DNA of 64,000 nt from Natrialba swarupiae (GCF_008245225.1 NZ_VTAW01000008.1:85378-149377); one strand, 5' to 3'; counted from the first letter of the stretch, positions 17,022 through 26,220 are shown. The notes: generated by a model from the letters alone, not told the origin. A program made the numbers and translations.

Positions 17022-18118
17022 GGTTCACCGCGAGCTTTCGCCGGTTCGTTCGTCGCCGTCGGTTGCTCGACATCGTACTCGTCGTCGGGGAGACGGTCGC
17101 CGACGGATTCTCTCGACGTACTCGCTCGCTCCACCGGTTCGGTCGCCGGACGCCGATCTGGCCCCCGACTCGAGGCCGCCGCGGAGTCGCCTCGTGCTCG
17201 CTCGTACGCGTCGACCAGTCGGGCGGGCGAGCCGACCCAGGCGTCGAGCTCCTGGGCCCGTTCGACGAGCCAGCGGTAGAGTCGGCGGTGACCGGGAAAC
17301 TCCCGTTCGTTGAAAAATCGTGGATGCCAGAGGACCGTCATGACGGCGTCGTTCTCGGCCGCCTCGAGCAGGAGCCGATCACAGACGCGACGCGCGGCGT
17401 TCGGCCGCGTTCCGGGGTCCGGAAGCGCCTGGTCCATGATCGTCAGCGGGAAGACGAGGAACTCGTCGTCGAACGGTCGGATCGGTCGGTATCCCGCGTG
17501 GAACCCACACTCCGTCGTCGAGCCGAGACTCGCGTCGTACTCGAGACCGATCCGGCGGTGGTGTCGCCAGGTGTCGGAGCCGAGCCGAAGGTGGTGTTGG
17601 CGTCCACCAGTCACGGGACCGTCGAGCAGCGACTCGAGGATAGCCTTCTCCTCCCGGAGTCGGTGCGGATCGTCGGGGGAGTGATAGGAACCGTGGAGTC
17701 CGACCTCCCAGCCCCCGTCCTCGAGGTCGCAGACGACGCGAGCGATCTCGTCGCTTCGGACGTCGTACCGGCCAAGATGTTGGATCCAGTTCGACGGGGA
17801 CAGCCAGTCGCTCATCGGGCGGTTCGCGAGCAGATGCTGTTCGTTCAGGAAGTAAAACGCCGAACGGACGCCCAGTTTCTCCTCCAACGTCATCAGACTC
17901 TCGAACTGCCAGTAGGGGTTCGTGTCCGAGAGCGCAGTCCGGAGGTGGTAGGTCGGTCGCCCGTTCGCCGCGTAGTAAAGCGACCGAAACCCCTTGTACG
18001 GGCGGTCGACGTCGTGGGTGAGACAGAGTGCAAACTCCCCATCGACGGGCACCGTCTCGACGCGGGAGCCCTGCGTCCACGCCCCCGGAGAGTCCTGGCT
18101 TCGAGTCGTATCGCTCAT
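17018..18118 (-). CDS. Polysaccharide deacetylase-like protein
   Basis: A 366-residue cytoplasmic protein of the NodB-like carbohydrate esterase group, expected to remove N-acetyl groups from sugars. The key pattern is FALCLTHDVDRPYKGF near the N-terminus (catalytic Asp and metal Asp), then WEVGLHGSYHSPDD, where the two histidines bind the metal, and TVLWHPRFFNEREFPGH near the end. The C-terminal ~60 residues are disordered. The start at 18118 (MSDTTRS) is preferred over 18187. It is translationally coupled to the surface glycoprotein gene, consistent with a common role in the cell envelope. Confidence 0.82.
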   Translation of the reverse strand: MSDTTRSQDSPGAWTQGSRVETVPVDGEFALCLTHDVDRPYKGFRSLYYAANGRPTYHLRTALSDTNPYWQFESLMTLEEKLGVRSAFYFLNEQHLLANRPMSDWLSPSNWIQHLGRYDVRSDEIARVVCDLEDGGWEVGLHGSYHSPDDPHRLREEKAILESLLDGPVTGGRQHHLRLGSDTWRHHRRIGLEYDASLGSTTECGFHAGYRPIRPFDDEFLVFPLTIMDQALPDPGTRPNAARRVCDRLLLEAAENDAVMTVLWHPRFFNEREFPGHRRLYRWLVERAQELDAWVGSPARLVDAYERARGDSAAASSRGPDRRPATEPVERASTSRESVGDRLPDDEYDVEQPTATNEPAKARGEP

Positions 18119-18286
18119 CACGTCTGTACACTCATCCGTACCGATACGATAGTAAATGACAACGTACCCGAAAGACCCCGATTGCACACGGACGTTCGAT
18201 CCGGTAGCTCCGGCCTACTCGAGGGTCAGCCTCGATGAACGGTCAGGTATTCGCCGATGAACAGTCGGCTGCTCGTCGACGACCGG

Positions 18287-18916
18287 TCACTCTCGTTCTT
18301 TAGTCGCCGCGTCGGGGCGGCTCGATCGGCCGATCACCGTCCCGAGAGTCCGCCGTCCGAAGCCGAGACACTCCCGGAGCACCGGGGCACCGTCGGCGAG
18401 CCACAGCAAAAATACGAATCCAGCGAGGCCGAGTTGGACCCACATGTACGTCGTTAGTTCGCCGGCGAGAAGGGCCTCCTGATAGGTTCCGAACAGTCGA
18501 GTAAACTCCCCGACGAATCCGGCGGGTTCGCCCGGCGATTCGATTGGATCGACAGGCCAGAGCATCACCTCGGTTCGAACGCCTTCGCCCCCGATCGAGT
18601 GATAGAGGACGTCGGACGGAAGGTGAAGCAGGTAGCCGAGTCCGAACGCGACGCCGACAGCCGGCCGGCCGATCCGTTTCGCGAGCAGCCCCACGAGTAT
18701 CGACAGCGGAACCGCGAAGAATATCGAGTGTCCCAGGGCGTATCCCGACTCGAAGACGCCGAACTCCCACGCCAGCGGTTTGTCGATGAGATCCGGCAAC
18801 AGCGACGCGAAGACGACCGCGAACGCCTCGAGTCCGGTTGGCGCTCGCCGGTAGTACGCGCGGCTGAACAGAGAGTACGCGAGATAGCCGACGATCGCGT
18901 GTTCCCATGGCCACAT
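18287..18916 (-). CDS. YdjM/DUF457-like membrane-bound metal-dependent hydrolase
   Basis: A 209-residue membrane protein with about five hydrophobic segments. The family signature is present: MWPWEHAIVGYLAYSLF at the start, ASLLPDLIDKPLAW (the LLPDxxDK metal site), GHSIFFAVPL and LGYLLHLPSDVLYH. Related proteins are called inner-membrane metal-dependent hydrolases, with poorly known substrates; the LexA-regulated E. coli member YdjM gave the name. It stands alone upstream of the deacetylase gene on the same strand. Confidence 0.8.
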   Translation of the reverse strand: MWPWEHAIVGYLAYSLFSRAYYRRAPTGLEAFAVVFASLLPDLIDKPLAWEFGVFESGYALGHSIFFAVPLSILVGLLAKRIGRPAVGVAFGLGYLLHLPSDVLYHSIGGEGVRTEVMLWPVDPIESPGEPAGFVGEFTRLFGTYQEALLAGELTTYMWVQLGLAGFVFLLWLADGAPVLRECLGFGRRTLGTVIGRSSRPDAATKERE

Positions 18917-19064
18917 CGGCGTGAACTCGCGCCCTCGAGGGGTTAGTTATGGAGGTTCTACGGCCGTTCCTGGCTGGCTATAGCTCCGGCAGTCGGCGAA
19001 TCACCCGGACGGCCGTCGGGGCGAACCGGCAACGGTTACGGGCTGGCGCGCCACCGTTTACAGG

Positions 19065-19778
19065 ATGGTCGAGCATCACGAGGTACCGGTCGCCGGCGGC
19101 GAGTCGATCGCGGCAGTCCACCACGAGGCGCCGTCGGACCGCTGGTTCGTCTGCTGTCACGGCTTTCTCAGCGACAAGTCGGGGAGCCACGAGCGACGGT
19201 GCAGGCGGGCGGTCCAGGAAGGATACAACGGCGTCAGGTTCGACTTCAGAGGGTGTGGCGAGTCCGACGGCGCGTTCGTCGACCAGGGGGTAAGCGAGAA
19301 GATCGCCGACCTCGAGGCGGTCGTCGACGACGTCGAGCCGTCGTCGATCGTCCTGTTCGGCTCGAGTTTCGGCGGGAAGGTGGCGTTTCACGCGGCGACC
19401 GGCCTCGATCGGGTCGAGGCGGTCGTGACGCGAGCGCCCGTGACGGACAACCGAGCGTTCGACGATTACCGATCGAGCGTCGCCGCCGACGGCGAGCACC
19501 GCTTCGAAACGGGGGATCGGATCGACGACCGCTTCTTCGAGGACCTCGATCGCTACCCCTTCGACGACGTGGTGTCGACGCTCGATGTGCCGGTCGCCAT
19601 CTTCCACGGCGCGGCGGACGAATCCGTCGACGTCGACGACAGCATCGACGCGACGCGGCGACTCGAGACGGACGTTCTCCTCCAGACGTTCTCGGCGGAG
19701 GGACACCGGTTTTCGGCCGCCGCCGAGAGCCGACTGCTCGCGCTGACGTTCGACTGGCTCGAGTCGATCCAAAGCTGA
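19065..19778 (+). CDS. Alpha/beta hydrolase
   Basis: A 237-residue soluble serine hydrolase. Motifs: oxyanion loop FVCCHGFLSDKSGSHE, strand VRFDFRGCGESDG, nucleophile elbow LFGSSFGGKVAF (Ser), acid around FHGAADESVDV and catalytic histidine in AEGHRFS. This layout matches the YbbA/OsmC-linked hydrolases that act on small esters or acyl peptides. The substrate is unknown. The ATG at 19065 matches the usual short N-terminus. It is divergent from the YdjM-like gene and not obviously part of an operon. Confidence 0.82.
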   Translation: MVEHHEVPVAGGESIAAVHHEAPSDRWFVCCHGFLSDKSGSHERRCRRAVQEGYNGVRFDFRGCGESDGAFVDQGVSEKIADLEAVVDDVEPSSIVLFGSSFGGKVAFHAATGLDRVEAVVTRAPVTDNRAFDDYRSSVAADGEHRFETGDRIDDRFFEDLDRYPFDDVVSTLDVPVAIFHGAADESVDVDDSIDATRRLETDVLLQTFSAEGHRFSAAAESRLLALTFDWLESIQS

Positions 19779-20542
19779 CTAACCGACCGTCGACTGGCGC
19801 TGGTCGACTCGAGGTCGATAGGGATCAGCGTAAACCCTCGTACGTTCCAGTCTGCCAAATATCGATCCCGTTCATCGTAGAAACGGCTATTCTTCTCCGT
19901 AGTGTGCAATCGTGATCATGGTCGAGGAGTTGTAAGTAAAGCCGTTCGAGTTACCCGACAAGACGGTCACATTCGACAGTGGTCAAGGCAAAAAAGGTGC
20001 AATGTGGGGACGGAACGGTCTGGCTGTACAGGCTCGGTTCGGGACGGCAACGCCGACGACTTGCTCGTGACCGCCAAGAGGCGGGACGTCTCGGTTCTCG
20101 CGTCGCCCACGACCTCGATGGCACACCCGACGGGAGCGAACTGATCGACACCCCCTTCGGCCGCCTGCGAGTACGCCGGCGTGGGCAAACTCGCCGTAAC
20201 GGCCGGACCGCAAGCGGACACGTCGCGCTGCTCGCGGTTATCCACCGCCTCGTTAGCGACAGCAAGACCGTCGCGATGGCGCCGATGGCCGAGGCTGGCC
20301 GTCACACCCGGACCCATCACCCCTGTCCGCGGTTCGCGGTCATCTACGCACCCATCGATCCCACCAATGCAACCGCCTCCGGACAGTACGACCTCGAGAC
20401 GCTCGCGGGGCTTGTGTCAGACCTCAGTTAGGCCTCGTCCCACGGCCAGTCCGTCCGGTTCGCCGGGTCGTTTTTGAAAAGTAACGGCTTTCGTCACGGT
20501 AATGATTCTATACCAATAGGTGGTTTCGGCGTAGGAGGTCGT
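19779..20542. other. 764-base stretch with no supported gene
   Basis: Several open frames occur on both strands (up to 150 codons), but none has haloarchaeal-looking protein sequence; they are rich in Arg, Ser and Thr and overlap one another. The section 19900-20010 is more AT-rich than the rest. It could be a decayed gene or an untranslated region. Confidence 0.4.
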
Positions 20543-21355
20543 ATGCAGACGACAGTAACAGATCTTCTCAAGTCGATTCGGCGTCCGGAGTACACGGGTG
20601 AGAACCGGTGTCTCCCTTGTACCACCGTAAACGCGCTCATCGCCGTTGCTCTGGCAGGACTAATTTCAGTTTTTGCGAACCCGATAATCGGAGGAGTAAC
20701 CTTCATCACCTTCGTGGCCGCGATCTACCTCCGAGGATACCTCGTCCCGGGCACGCCAACGCTCACGAAGCGATACCTCCCCGACCGCGTCCACCGACTG
20801 TTCGACAGCCACGTCGAGGACACTGAAACTGCCGTCGACGGGGAGGATGAGGACGACGTCGAATCCCTGCTCCGTGCTACTGGCGCCGTGATCGATTGCC
20901 CCGAAGCAGACGACCTGTGTCTCGAGACGACGTTCCAGATCGCCTGGCACGACCGAATCGCCGCGCTGGAAGACGAAGAGAAACGACTCGAGGCCCTGGC
21001 CGCGCGTCTCGACCTCGAGACGGCGGATCTGGCCCTCGAGGAATCGACTGGCGGGTACATCGCCCGGTACGAGAGCGATCGGATCGGCGTCTGGCCGTCC
21101 GAAGCGGCGTTTCTCGCCGACCTCGCGGGCGCGCCGACCCTGGACGAACACGGCTCTGGCTGGCAGGAACTAACGGCCGATGAACAGGGAGTCGTGTTGA
21201 CTGGTCTTCGGGCGTTCCTCGAGAAATGTCCGACCTGCGGGGGCGAGATCGACGGCAACGAAGAGACCGTCGAGTCGTGTTGTTCGACGGCGATGCAAGC
21301 GACCGTCGAGTGTGGACGGTGCAGTGGAACACTCCTTCGAAGCACCTACCGATAG
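20543..21355 (+). CDS. Haloarchaeal membrane protein with C-terminal zinc ribbon
   Basis: A 270-residue protein of unknown function. It opens with RRPEYTGENRCLPCTTVN, a CxxC-containing conserved segment, followed by two membrane helices (about residues 32-65) and a motif LVPGTPTLTKRYLPDRV. The middle is acidic and helical with repeated Leu/Glu pairs. The C-terminus has CPTCGGEID and CGRCSGTL plus an ESCCST piece, together a zinc-ribbon-like cluster. The ATG at 20543 follows GGAGG at 20534-20538, so I prefer it over the in-frame ATG at 20474. I recall similar proteins only as haloarchaeal hypotheticals. Confidence 0.7.
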   Translation: MQTTVTDLLKSIRRPEYTGENRCLPCTTVNALIAVALAGLISVFANPIIGGVTFITFVAAIYLRGYLVPGTPTLTKRYLPDRVHRLFDSHVEDTETAVDGEDEDDVESLLRATGAVIDCPEADDLCLETTFQIAWHDRIAALEDEEKRLEALAARLDLETADLALEESTGGYIARYESDRIGVWPSEAAFLADLAGAPTLDEHGSGWQELTADEQGVVLTGLRAFLEKCPTCGGEIDGNEETVESCCSTAMQATVECGRCSGTLLRSTYR

Positions 21356-21396
21356 TCCACCTCGGCGTTATGCCGTGGCAGGCCTCCGTGGAGGGA

Positions 21397-22479
21397 CTAT
21401 TCGACTACGCCATGAAGGGCGATTATGAGTTCGTCACCCTCACTAAGGTTCTCGCGGACATCATCGAGAGGTATGGTGTACTGCATCGCACCGGGGTCGT
21501 ACTCGTCTGACGTATTTTTGTAGTCGAACGCACCGGGTGCGGCTTTGATTTGTCGGAGTCTGTCGGTATCCGTATCGACGTAGAGTTGGCTCTCGGTCAA
21601 CGTGAACTCAGGGTCCATCTCGATGTCGACGACGAGGTCGTCACCGTCGTCGGAGATTTCGACATCGCCAACGTCCGTTCCGGCGTTGAGGTTATTCCTA
21701 CCTGCGCCCGCGTAGAACTCGGCGAGTACCGGGTCGGTGTCAGAACCCGAACTGATGTCGTAGGGCATGAACCAACCCCACTTGGAAATGTTGGTGAGGG
21801 AGTTTAGCCGGTTCTCGTCCGGATCGGGCTCGTCGTTCAGGATCGCCCATGCGGTTTGCCCGCTCACTGGCGGTTCATCGACCGGACAGTCCTCGTCGGC
21901 GTGGATGACGATTTCGTCACCGAGATCGGAGAGGAGCTGCTCGCTGTCACTCAGTCCTTTCGTGTTCGTATGGATCCCGATGCAGATACATTCGCCGACA
22001 CCGAGGAAGAAAGCGTTCTCCGAGCCGAGAATCGACTGCTCCCTGTTGTCGCCGACGTAGAAATCGACCCGGAGATCACCGTCGTACTCCGAGTAATCAC
22101 CCTCGAGTTCACCGTCATCTACTTTCGGCCAGTTTTCATCGTCGATCCAGACACAGATGTCCTGCTTTCCCTGATTACAGATCTGGAAGACGTTGTCGAA
22201 CCAGGTTCTCGAGTCCGAATTGATCCCCTCTCCACCGGCGTCGGTGGGGTTCTCCGACGACATGTCGACCTCGAGGTGACCGCTCTCGTCGATGTTCGTA
22301 TAACTCGCGTTCGGCGAGTCGGGACAGCCGTCAAGGCCGAGATATGCGTGAGGATCCTTGGCGACCTCGATCTTCACCCGTCGTTGCGATTCGATCCGAC
22401 TGAACGCGCCGGAACCGATGAGCATGCTCGCACCGATGCCCGAGCCGCCCACGCCGGCTATGAAGGTACGTCGTTTCAT
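21397..22479 (-). CDS. DUF1102 exported surface protein with extra C-terminal domain
   Basis: A 360-residue exported protein. The N-terminus MKRRTFIAGVGGSGIGASML with GSGAFSRIESQRRVKIEVA is a signal peptide carrying a twin-arginine pair and a SipW-like GAFS ending before a beta-rich mature protein. The DUF1102 part (about residues 30-210) has a conserved Cys near residue 52, then FQICNQGK and VGECICIGI, giving four likely disulfide cysteines. Residues after ~215 form a second beta-rich acidic domain absent from the two paralogues at 23895 and 25582. It is probably a subunit of a surface fibre or coat, processed by the signal peptidase encoded at 27554-28732. The start at 22479 is preferred; upstream frame extension lacks a signal pattern. 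Confidence 0.82.
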   Translation of the reverse strand: MKRRTFIAGVGGSGIGASMLIGSGAFSRIESQRRVKIEVAKDPHAYLGLDGCPDSPNASYTNIDESGHLEVDMSSENPTDAGGEGINSDSRTWFDNVFQICNQGKQDICVWIDDENWPKVDDGELEGDYSEYDGDLRVDFYVGDNREQSILGSENAFFLGVGECICIGIHTNTKGLSDSEQLLSDLGDEIVIHADEDCPVDEPPVSGQTAWAILNDEPDPDENRLNSLTNISKWGWFMPYDISSGSDTDPVLAEFYAGAGRNNLNAGTDVGDVEISDDGDDLVVDIEMDPEFTLTESQLYVDTDTDRLRQIKAAPGAFDYKNTSDEYDPGAMQYTIPLDDVRENLSEGDELIIALHGVVE

Positions 22480-22549
22480 GTGTGGTTTACTAGCGCAGCC
22501 CGCAAGATTGGACCGTGCGTACACCTGAAGCGACGAGAACATCCGGTAT

Positions 22550-22559
22550 GTGTATACAC
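22550..22559. promoter_or_regulatory. GTGTATACAC palindrome upstream of a DUF1102 gene
   Basis: This perfect 10-base palindrome lies ~71 bases upstream of the start at 22479. The same ten bases occur at 23786-23795, ~100 bases upstream of the paralogue starting at 23895. They could be a common operator. Confidence 0.35.
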
Positions 22560-22746
22560 CGCGTGCAGTCACGGAAGAGAACGCGTACAAGAATTTTAGG
22601 TTGCGACCAACGAATCGAAGTAAGGTCGTATCCTCGAGAACGTGGTTCGTTCTAGAAACTGAGTCTACCGATTATCGGTCGGAGTGGTACAGTTCAAACG
22701 GTCTACGACGGGGAGAGTGGCAGTTGAACAGTCGCGCTCTTCGCGC

Positions 22747-23421
22747 TCACTCGTCCGTCTCCGCGTCGGCCTGGTCGATCACTTCGGAACTGGATTCGTC
22801 CGTCGCGTTGATCTCGTCCGTTGATTCGGTCTCCGACTCGCGGTCTGTGTCAGGCTCCGTACTCGATTCCGCTTGCGCGTCGGATTCCTCTCCACCGTCG
22901 GTATCAGTGTTAGGCCCTGGGGGAGACGGGCAGCTCTCTTTCGTGGCTTCGGGGTTACTGAAACCGTCGTCGTACTCGAGTTTGGTCCCCGTTTCGCCCT
23001 TGCAGGGCGACGGTGGACAGCGGTTGGAGTCGTCCCCTTCGACCCGGTTAGGCCAGTCAGGAGAGATCAGAACGCCACCGTCCTCTTCAGCCATGATTGC
23101 CGTCCCAGACGTCGCACCTGCGGTGTCGAACCGGTACCATTCCTGTTCTCCTTTGAGAATTACTTCGTCCACGGGGTCGTCGGTCGACCACTCGATCTCG
23201 ACCGGTTCGCCCTCGTCGTTGGCGGTCAGAACCTCGATGCTCTCGATTCCGACCTCACCACAGAACGCGACGAAACTGATGCCCGTCAGGTCCATGACCG
23301 GAGCCACCTCGAGTTTCACGCGACGCTGTGCTTCGATTCGAGAGACGCTCTCTGTTCCAACGAGTGCACCTGCAGTAATGCTTCCAGCACCGATCGCAGA
23401 GAGGAACGTTCTTCGTTTCAT
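22747..23421 (-). CDS. Exported acidic surface protein with DUF1102-type signal peptide
   Basis: A 224-residue exported protein. Its first 40 residues (MKRRTFLSAIGAGSITAGAL, then SRIEAQRRVKLEVAP) copy the signal and cleavage region of the DUF1102 paralogues, but the mature domain differs: FVAFCGEVGIESIEVL, WSTDDPVDEVILKG, WYRFDTAGATSG, CPPSPCKGETGTKLEYDDGF. I have seen this domain in haloarchaeal hypotheticals but know no function. The last ~75 residues are a Glu/Asp/Ser/Thr tail with no anchor. The start at 23421 is chosen because the signal peptide begins there. It lies in the same locus and strand as the 21397 gene. Confidence 0.72.
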   Translation of the reverse strand: MKRRTFLSAIGAGSITAGALVGTESVSRIEAQRRVKLEVAPVMDLTGISFVAFCGEVGIESIEVLTANDEGEPVEIEWSTDDPVDEVILKGEQEWYRFDTAGATSGTAIMAEEDGGVLISPDWPNRVEGDDSNRCPPSPCKGETGTKLEYDDGFSNPEATKESCPSPPGPNTDTDGGEESDAQAESSTEPDTDRESETESTDEINATDESSSEVIDQADAETDE

Positions 23422-23894
23422 CGTCTCACCGCGCCCGAGAACCGACGCCCTCGTGTCGGTGCATCCAGTTTCATACCAGGACGAGCGATACGTGAAGTCT
23501 TTTGTATTGACTGCATGTCGAACTGACAGGTCGTCCAAAACGATTTTCAGAACCTCCGTACCCTCATTGATCTGTGAAAAATCAGCACCGTTACCACTCA
23601 CCCAGTAGTCGATGCCGGCTGCACGTCTCCCGACAACTCGCCGAGCTGTCTAACGGTCGGTGGATAGAAGCGCTGGTGGGAAACAACATTTCTGTATAAG
23701 AGAACGTAATGAGTTCGAATCTCTCCCGGCTGCAGTTAGTTGTGCGATAGAGACCTGCACCCACTGTTTGTCGAACCTCCTGTCAGTGTATACACAAGGT
23801 ACATACCAGCATCACGATCAACCGACGCGTTCGCCTCCCACGGGCCGCCGCGAGGGCAGGCCAGAACGGAGGGACGAACGCGAGGATGATACAT
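23422..23894. promoter_or_regulatory. Divergent promoter region of the surface-protein locus
   Basis: This 473-base region separates the leftward gene starting at 23421 from the rightward DUF1102 gene at 23895. It is relatively AT-rich and includes the palindrome GTGTATACAC at 23786-23795 and GAGG at 23882-23885, a likely ribosome site about 9 bases before the ATG at 23895. No gene is supported here. Confidence 0.45.
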
Positions 23895-25253
23895 ATGGAT
23901 CGACGAAAGTTCCTGTACGGTATCGGTGGCAGTGCGATCGGCGGCAGTGCACTCATCGGTTCCGGCGCGTTCAGTCGGATCGAATCGCAACGGCGGGTGA
24001 AGATCGAGGTGGCCGGGGATCCCGACGCCTACCTGGGGTTGGATCGCTGTCCAACCAGCCCAAACAACAGCTACGTAGACTTCGACGACAGTGGTCACCT
24101 CGCTGTCGAGATGTCGGAGGACAATCCGACTGAGGAAGGTGGACAGGGGGTTAACTCGGACTCATTTACCTGGTTCGACGACGTTTTCCAGATCTGTAAT
24201 CAGGGCAAGCAGCCGGTTTCCGTCTGGATCGAAGCTGAGGCGAGTGAGGAAGCTGATAAATATTTCGACTCCGACAACTACGGAGAATATGGACCAGTCA
24301 CCTTCTACCTCGGGGACGACGACGAGGAGATACTGAGCGAGGACAATCCCCAACTACTTCAGGTCGGTGAGTGCCTGTGTGTCGGTATCCGAGTAGTCAC
24401 GAAGGGACTCAAGGAAGGCCAGCAGCTCGTCGATGACGATGAGATCGTCATCCATGCCGACGCAGATCAGGAGCTCGCAACCGGTCCGGTGACGAACCAA
24501 ACCCAGGGAACGACTCACGACGATGTCCACGATGCGATTGATGCTGCCAAGGATAACGATACGATCAAAGTATACGAAGATCAGTCGGGGCTCGTTGAGG
24601 TCGATAAGCAGTTGAACATCGTCGGTGTCGGAATGCCCACGCTAGAAGACGGTGTGAATATCACCGCCGATAACGTCCGGGTGAGTTCGTTTAACATTCT
24701 CGATAGTGGGGACGCACTCTGGGCAGAGTTCGCTGTTCGATTGGAACCAGGCGTGTCTGGAATTACAATCGAAGATAATTCGATCGAGTCTGACTGGTAT
24801 GCAATCGCAGACGAAAGTAGTGCTCAAACGACGAGTGACGTCACGATTGAAAATAACGACATCTTCGGGACTGCCGAATCGGGAGTTCAGGTCGTGTACA
24901 TCAACGGAGAGCAAAGTGGTCCACCAAGCGCTGAAGATGCAGAGAACATCAACTTGATTGATAACACAATCGGCGCCAACGACCTAGATGGTGGTCTCCT
25001 GGTAGGACTCGAGGCCGACGGAGGCGAAGTCAGCGGGAACACTTTCGACGATCCGCCAACCGACTACGGCCACCTCGAGCTATGGGGTCCGAACCTGGAG
25101 GTCGAAGATAACGACTTCTTCGGTGATAACCTCGGCACGAACGCGTTCTACGTGCGTAACTCGGACAATACGTACACCCTGAGCGAGATTCTCGGGGCCA
25201 ACACCTTCGACCCCACTGCGGAGGTCGTCGGCGACGACATCCGCCCAGAGTAA
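23895..25253 (+). CDS. DUF1102 exported protein fused to a right-handed beta-helix
   Basis: A 452-residue exported protein. It has the same signal region (MDRRKFLYGIGGSAIGGSAL, GSGAFSRIESQRRVKIEVAG) and DUF1102 domain to about residue 205, with the same four cysteines (LDRC, FQICNQGK, VGECLCVGI). A linker GTTHDDVHDAIDAAKDNDTI follows, then about nine parallel beta-helix coils with repeated Asn-Asn/Asp-x-Ile units such as ITIEDNSIES, VTIENNDIFG, INLIDNTIGA and VEVEDNDFFG-like turns. Beta-helices of this NosD/PbH1 type bind or cleave carbohydrates, suggesting an adhesin or tip subunit. The helix-coding half is visibly more AT-rich than its flanks, hinting at separate origin. The start at 23895 has better ribosome-site spacing than 23886. 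Confidence 0.85.
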   Translation: MDRRKFLYGIGGSAIGGSALIGSGAFSRIESQRRVKIEVAGDPDAYLGLDRCPTSPNNSYVDFDDSGHLAVEMSEDNPTEEGGQGVNSDSFTWFDDVFQICNQGKQPVSVWIEAEASEEADKYFDSDNYGEYGPVTFYLGDDDEEILSEDNPQLLQVGECLCVGIRVVTKGLKEGQQLVDDDEIVIHADADQELATGPVTNQTQGTTHDDVHDAIDAAKDNDTIKVYEDQSGLVEVDKQLNIVGVGMPTLEDGVNITADNVRVSSFNILDSGDALWAEFAVRLEPGVSGITIEDNSIESDWYAIADESSAQTTSDVTIENNDIFGTAESGVQVVYINGEQSGPPSAEDAENINLIDNTIGANDLDGGLLVGLEADGGEVSGNTFDDPPTDYGHLELWGPNLEVEDNDFFGDNLGTNAFYVRNSDNTYTLSEILGANTFDPTAEVVGDDIRPE

Positions 25254-25581
25254 CCGATTTTCCAGCGGCGAATCCCTTTTATTTTCTCGAGTCTCGTGGA
25301 ACCGGAGAACGATATCGTCGGGAACGTCTATTCCCTGCACAGACTCGATACCTCCTGGGCAGGCGAACGACCTGCCGAGCCTGCTCGAGTTCGCCAGTGG
25401 TGAATGGACGAAATACAGCCTCGAGTGACGAAACGGCTGTTTAACAGGTTTGGACTAGCCACCGTTCCGGCGGCATATACCAAAGTCGGATCCGTCGATA
25501 TACTGAGCACATGGCCCCGACGACACCGGTAACCGGCGCACAACTTCCTGGGACCCGAATACTACCGAAACCCTGACCGTC
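25254..25581. promoter_or_regulatory. Upstream region of the third DUF1102 gene
   Basis: A 328-base gap between two DUF1102 genes. It holds CATATACC near 25475 and a GATATACT element near 25497, both possible TATA boxes for the gene at 25582. No supported gene and no copy of the GTGTATACAC palindrome were seen. Confidence 0.3.
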
Positions 25582-26220
25582 ATGAATCGACGAACACTCC
25601 TCCTCGCGGTCGGCGGCGGCGGGATCGGGGCGAGTGCGCTGATCGGCTCCGGTGCATTCACGGCCGCTGGCTCACAGCGAGGAACGACGATCGAGGTCGC
25701 CGGCGATCCCGACGCCTATCTCGGCCTCGAGCCTTGCCCCGACTCGCCGAACGCGAGTTACACCCGGTTCGACGACAGCGGGCACCTCGGGATCGAGATG
25801 TCGCCCTCGAACCCGACCATCGGGAAGGGCAAGCGGGGAACAGGGCTGGGCGTCAACTCGGACTCGTTCACGTACTTCCACGACGTGTTCCAGGTCTGCA
25901 ATCAGGGCAAACAACCCGTAAAGATCTGGATCGAAGTGCACGCTCGAGAGCCCGCGGGCCGACTCAAGACCGACGACGAGTACAAGGAGTACGCCGGCGA
26001 GGATCGCGTCGTGTTCTACGGGAGCGACGACCCGGACCGTCGGGTCGATCAGGAGACGACACCGATCGGACTCCCCGTTGGGGAATGTACGTGTATCGGC
26101 CTCCGGACGATGACCAAGGGACTCGAGGCAGGCGACCGACTGCTGAAAGACGACGAGATCGTCATCCAGGCCGACACGGTCGACGAGCTGCCAGCCAAGA
26201 GAGGGAAAAAGAACGAATAA
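25582..26220 (+). CDS. DUF1102 exported surface protein (single domain)
   Basis: A 212-residue protein that is the minimal form of the family in this locus: signal region MNRRTLLLAVGGGGIGASAL with GSGAFTAAGSQRGTTIEVAG, then the DUF1102 domain with the cysteines of LEPCPDSPN, FQVCNQGK and VGECTCIGL, ending in a short Lys-rich tail (KRGKKNE), unusual in a halophile. The domain is about 50-60 percent identical by eye to those at 21397 and 23895, so the three are tandem paralogues. As the shortest member it is the best candidate for the main fibre subunit. It converges with the DUF5305 gene, 54 bases away. Confidence 0.85.
   Translation: MNRRTLLLAVGGGGIGASALIGSGAFTAAGSQRGTTIEVAGDPDAYLGLEPCPDSPNASYTRFDDSGHLGIEMSPSNPTIGKGKRGTGLGVNSDSFTYFHDVFQVCNQGKQPVKIWIEVHAREPAGRLKTDDEYKEYAGEDRVVFYGSDDPDRRVDQETTPIGLPVGECTCIGLRTMTKGLEAGDRLLKDDEIVIQADTVDELPAKRGKKNE

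Noticed and set aside
16098..18238. Two ~390-codon rightward frames over the surface glycoprotein and deacetylase
   Set aside because: These are shadows produced by high GC; the leftward genes have a signal peptide and deacetylase motifs.
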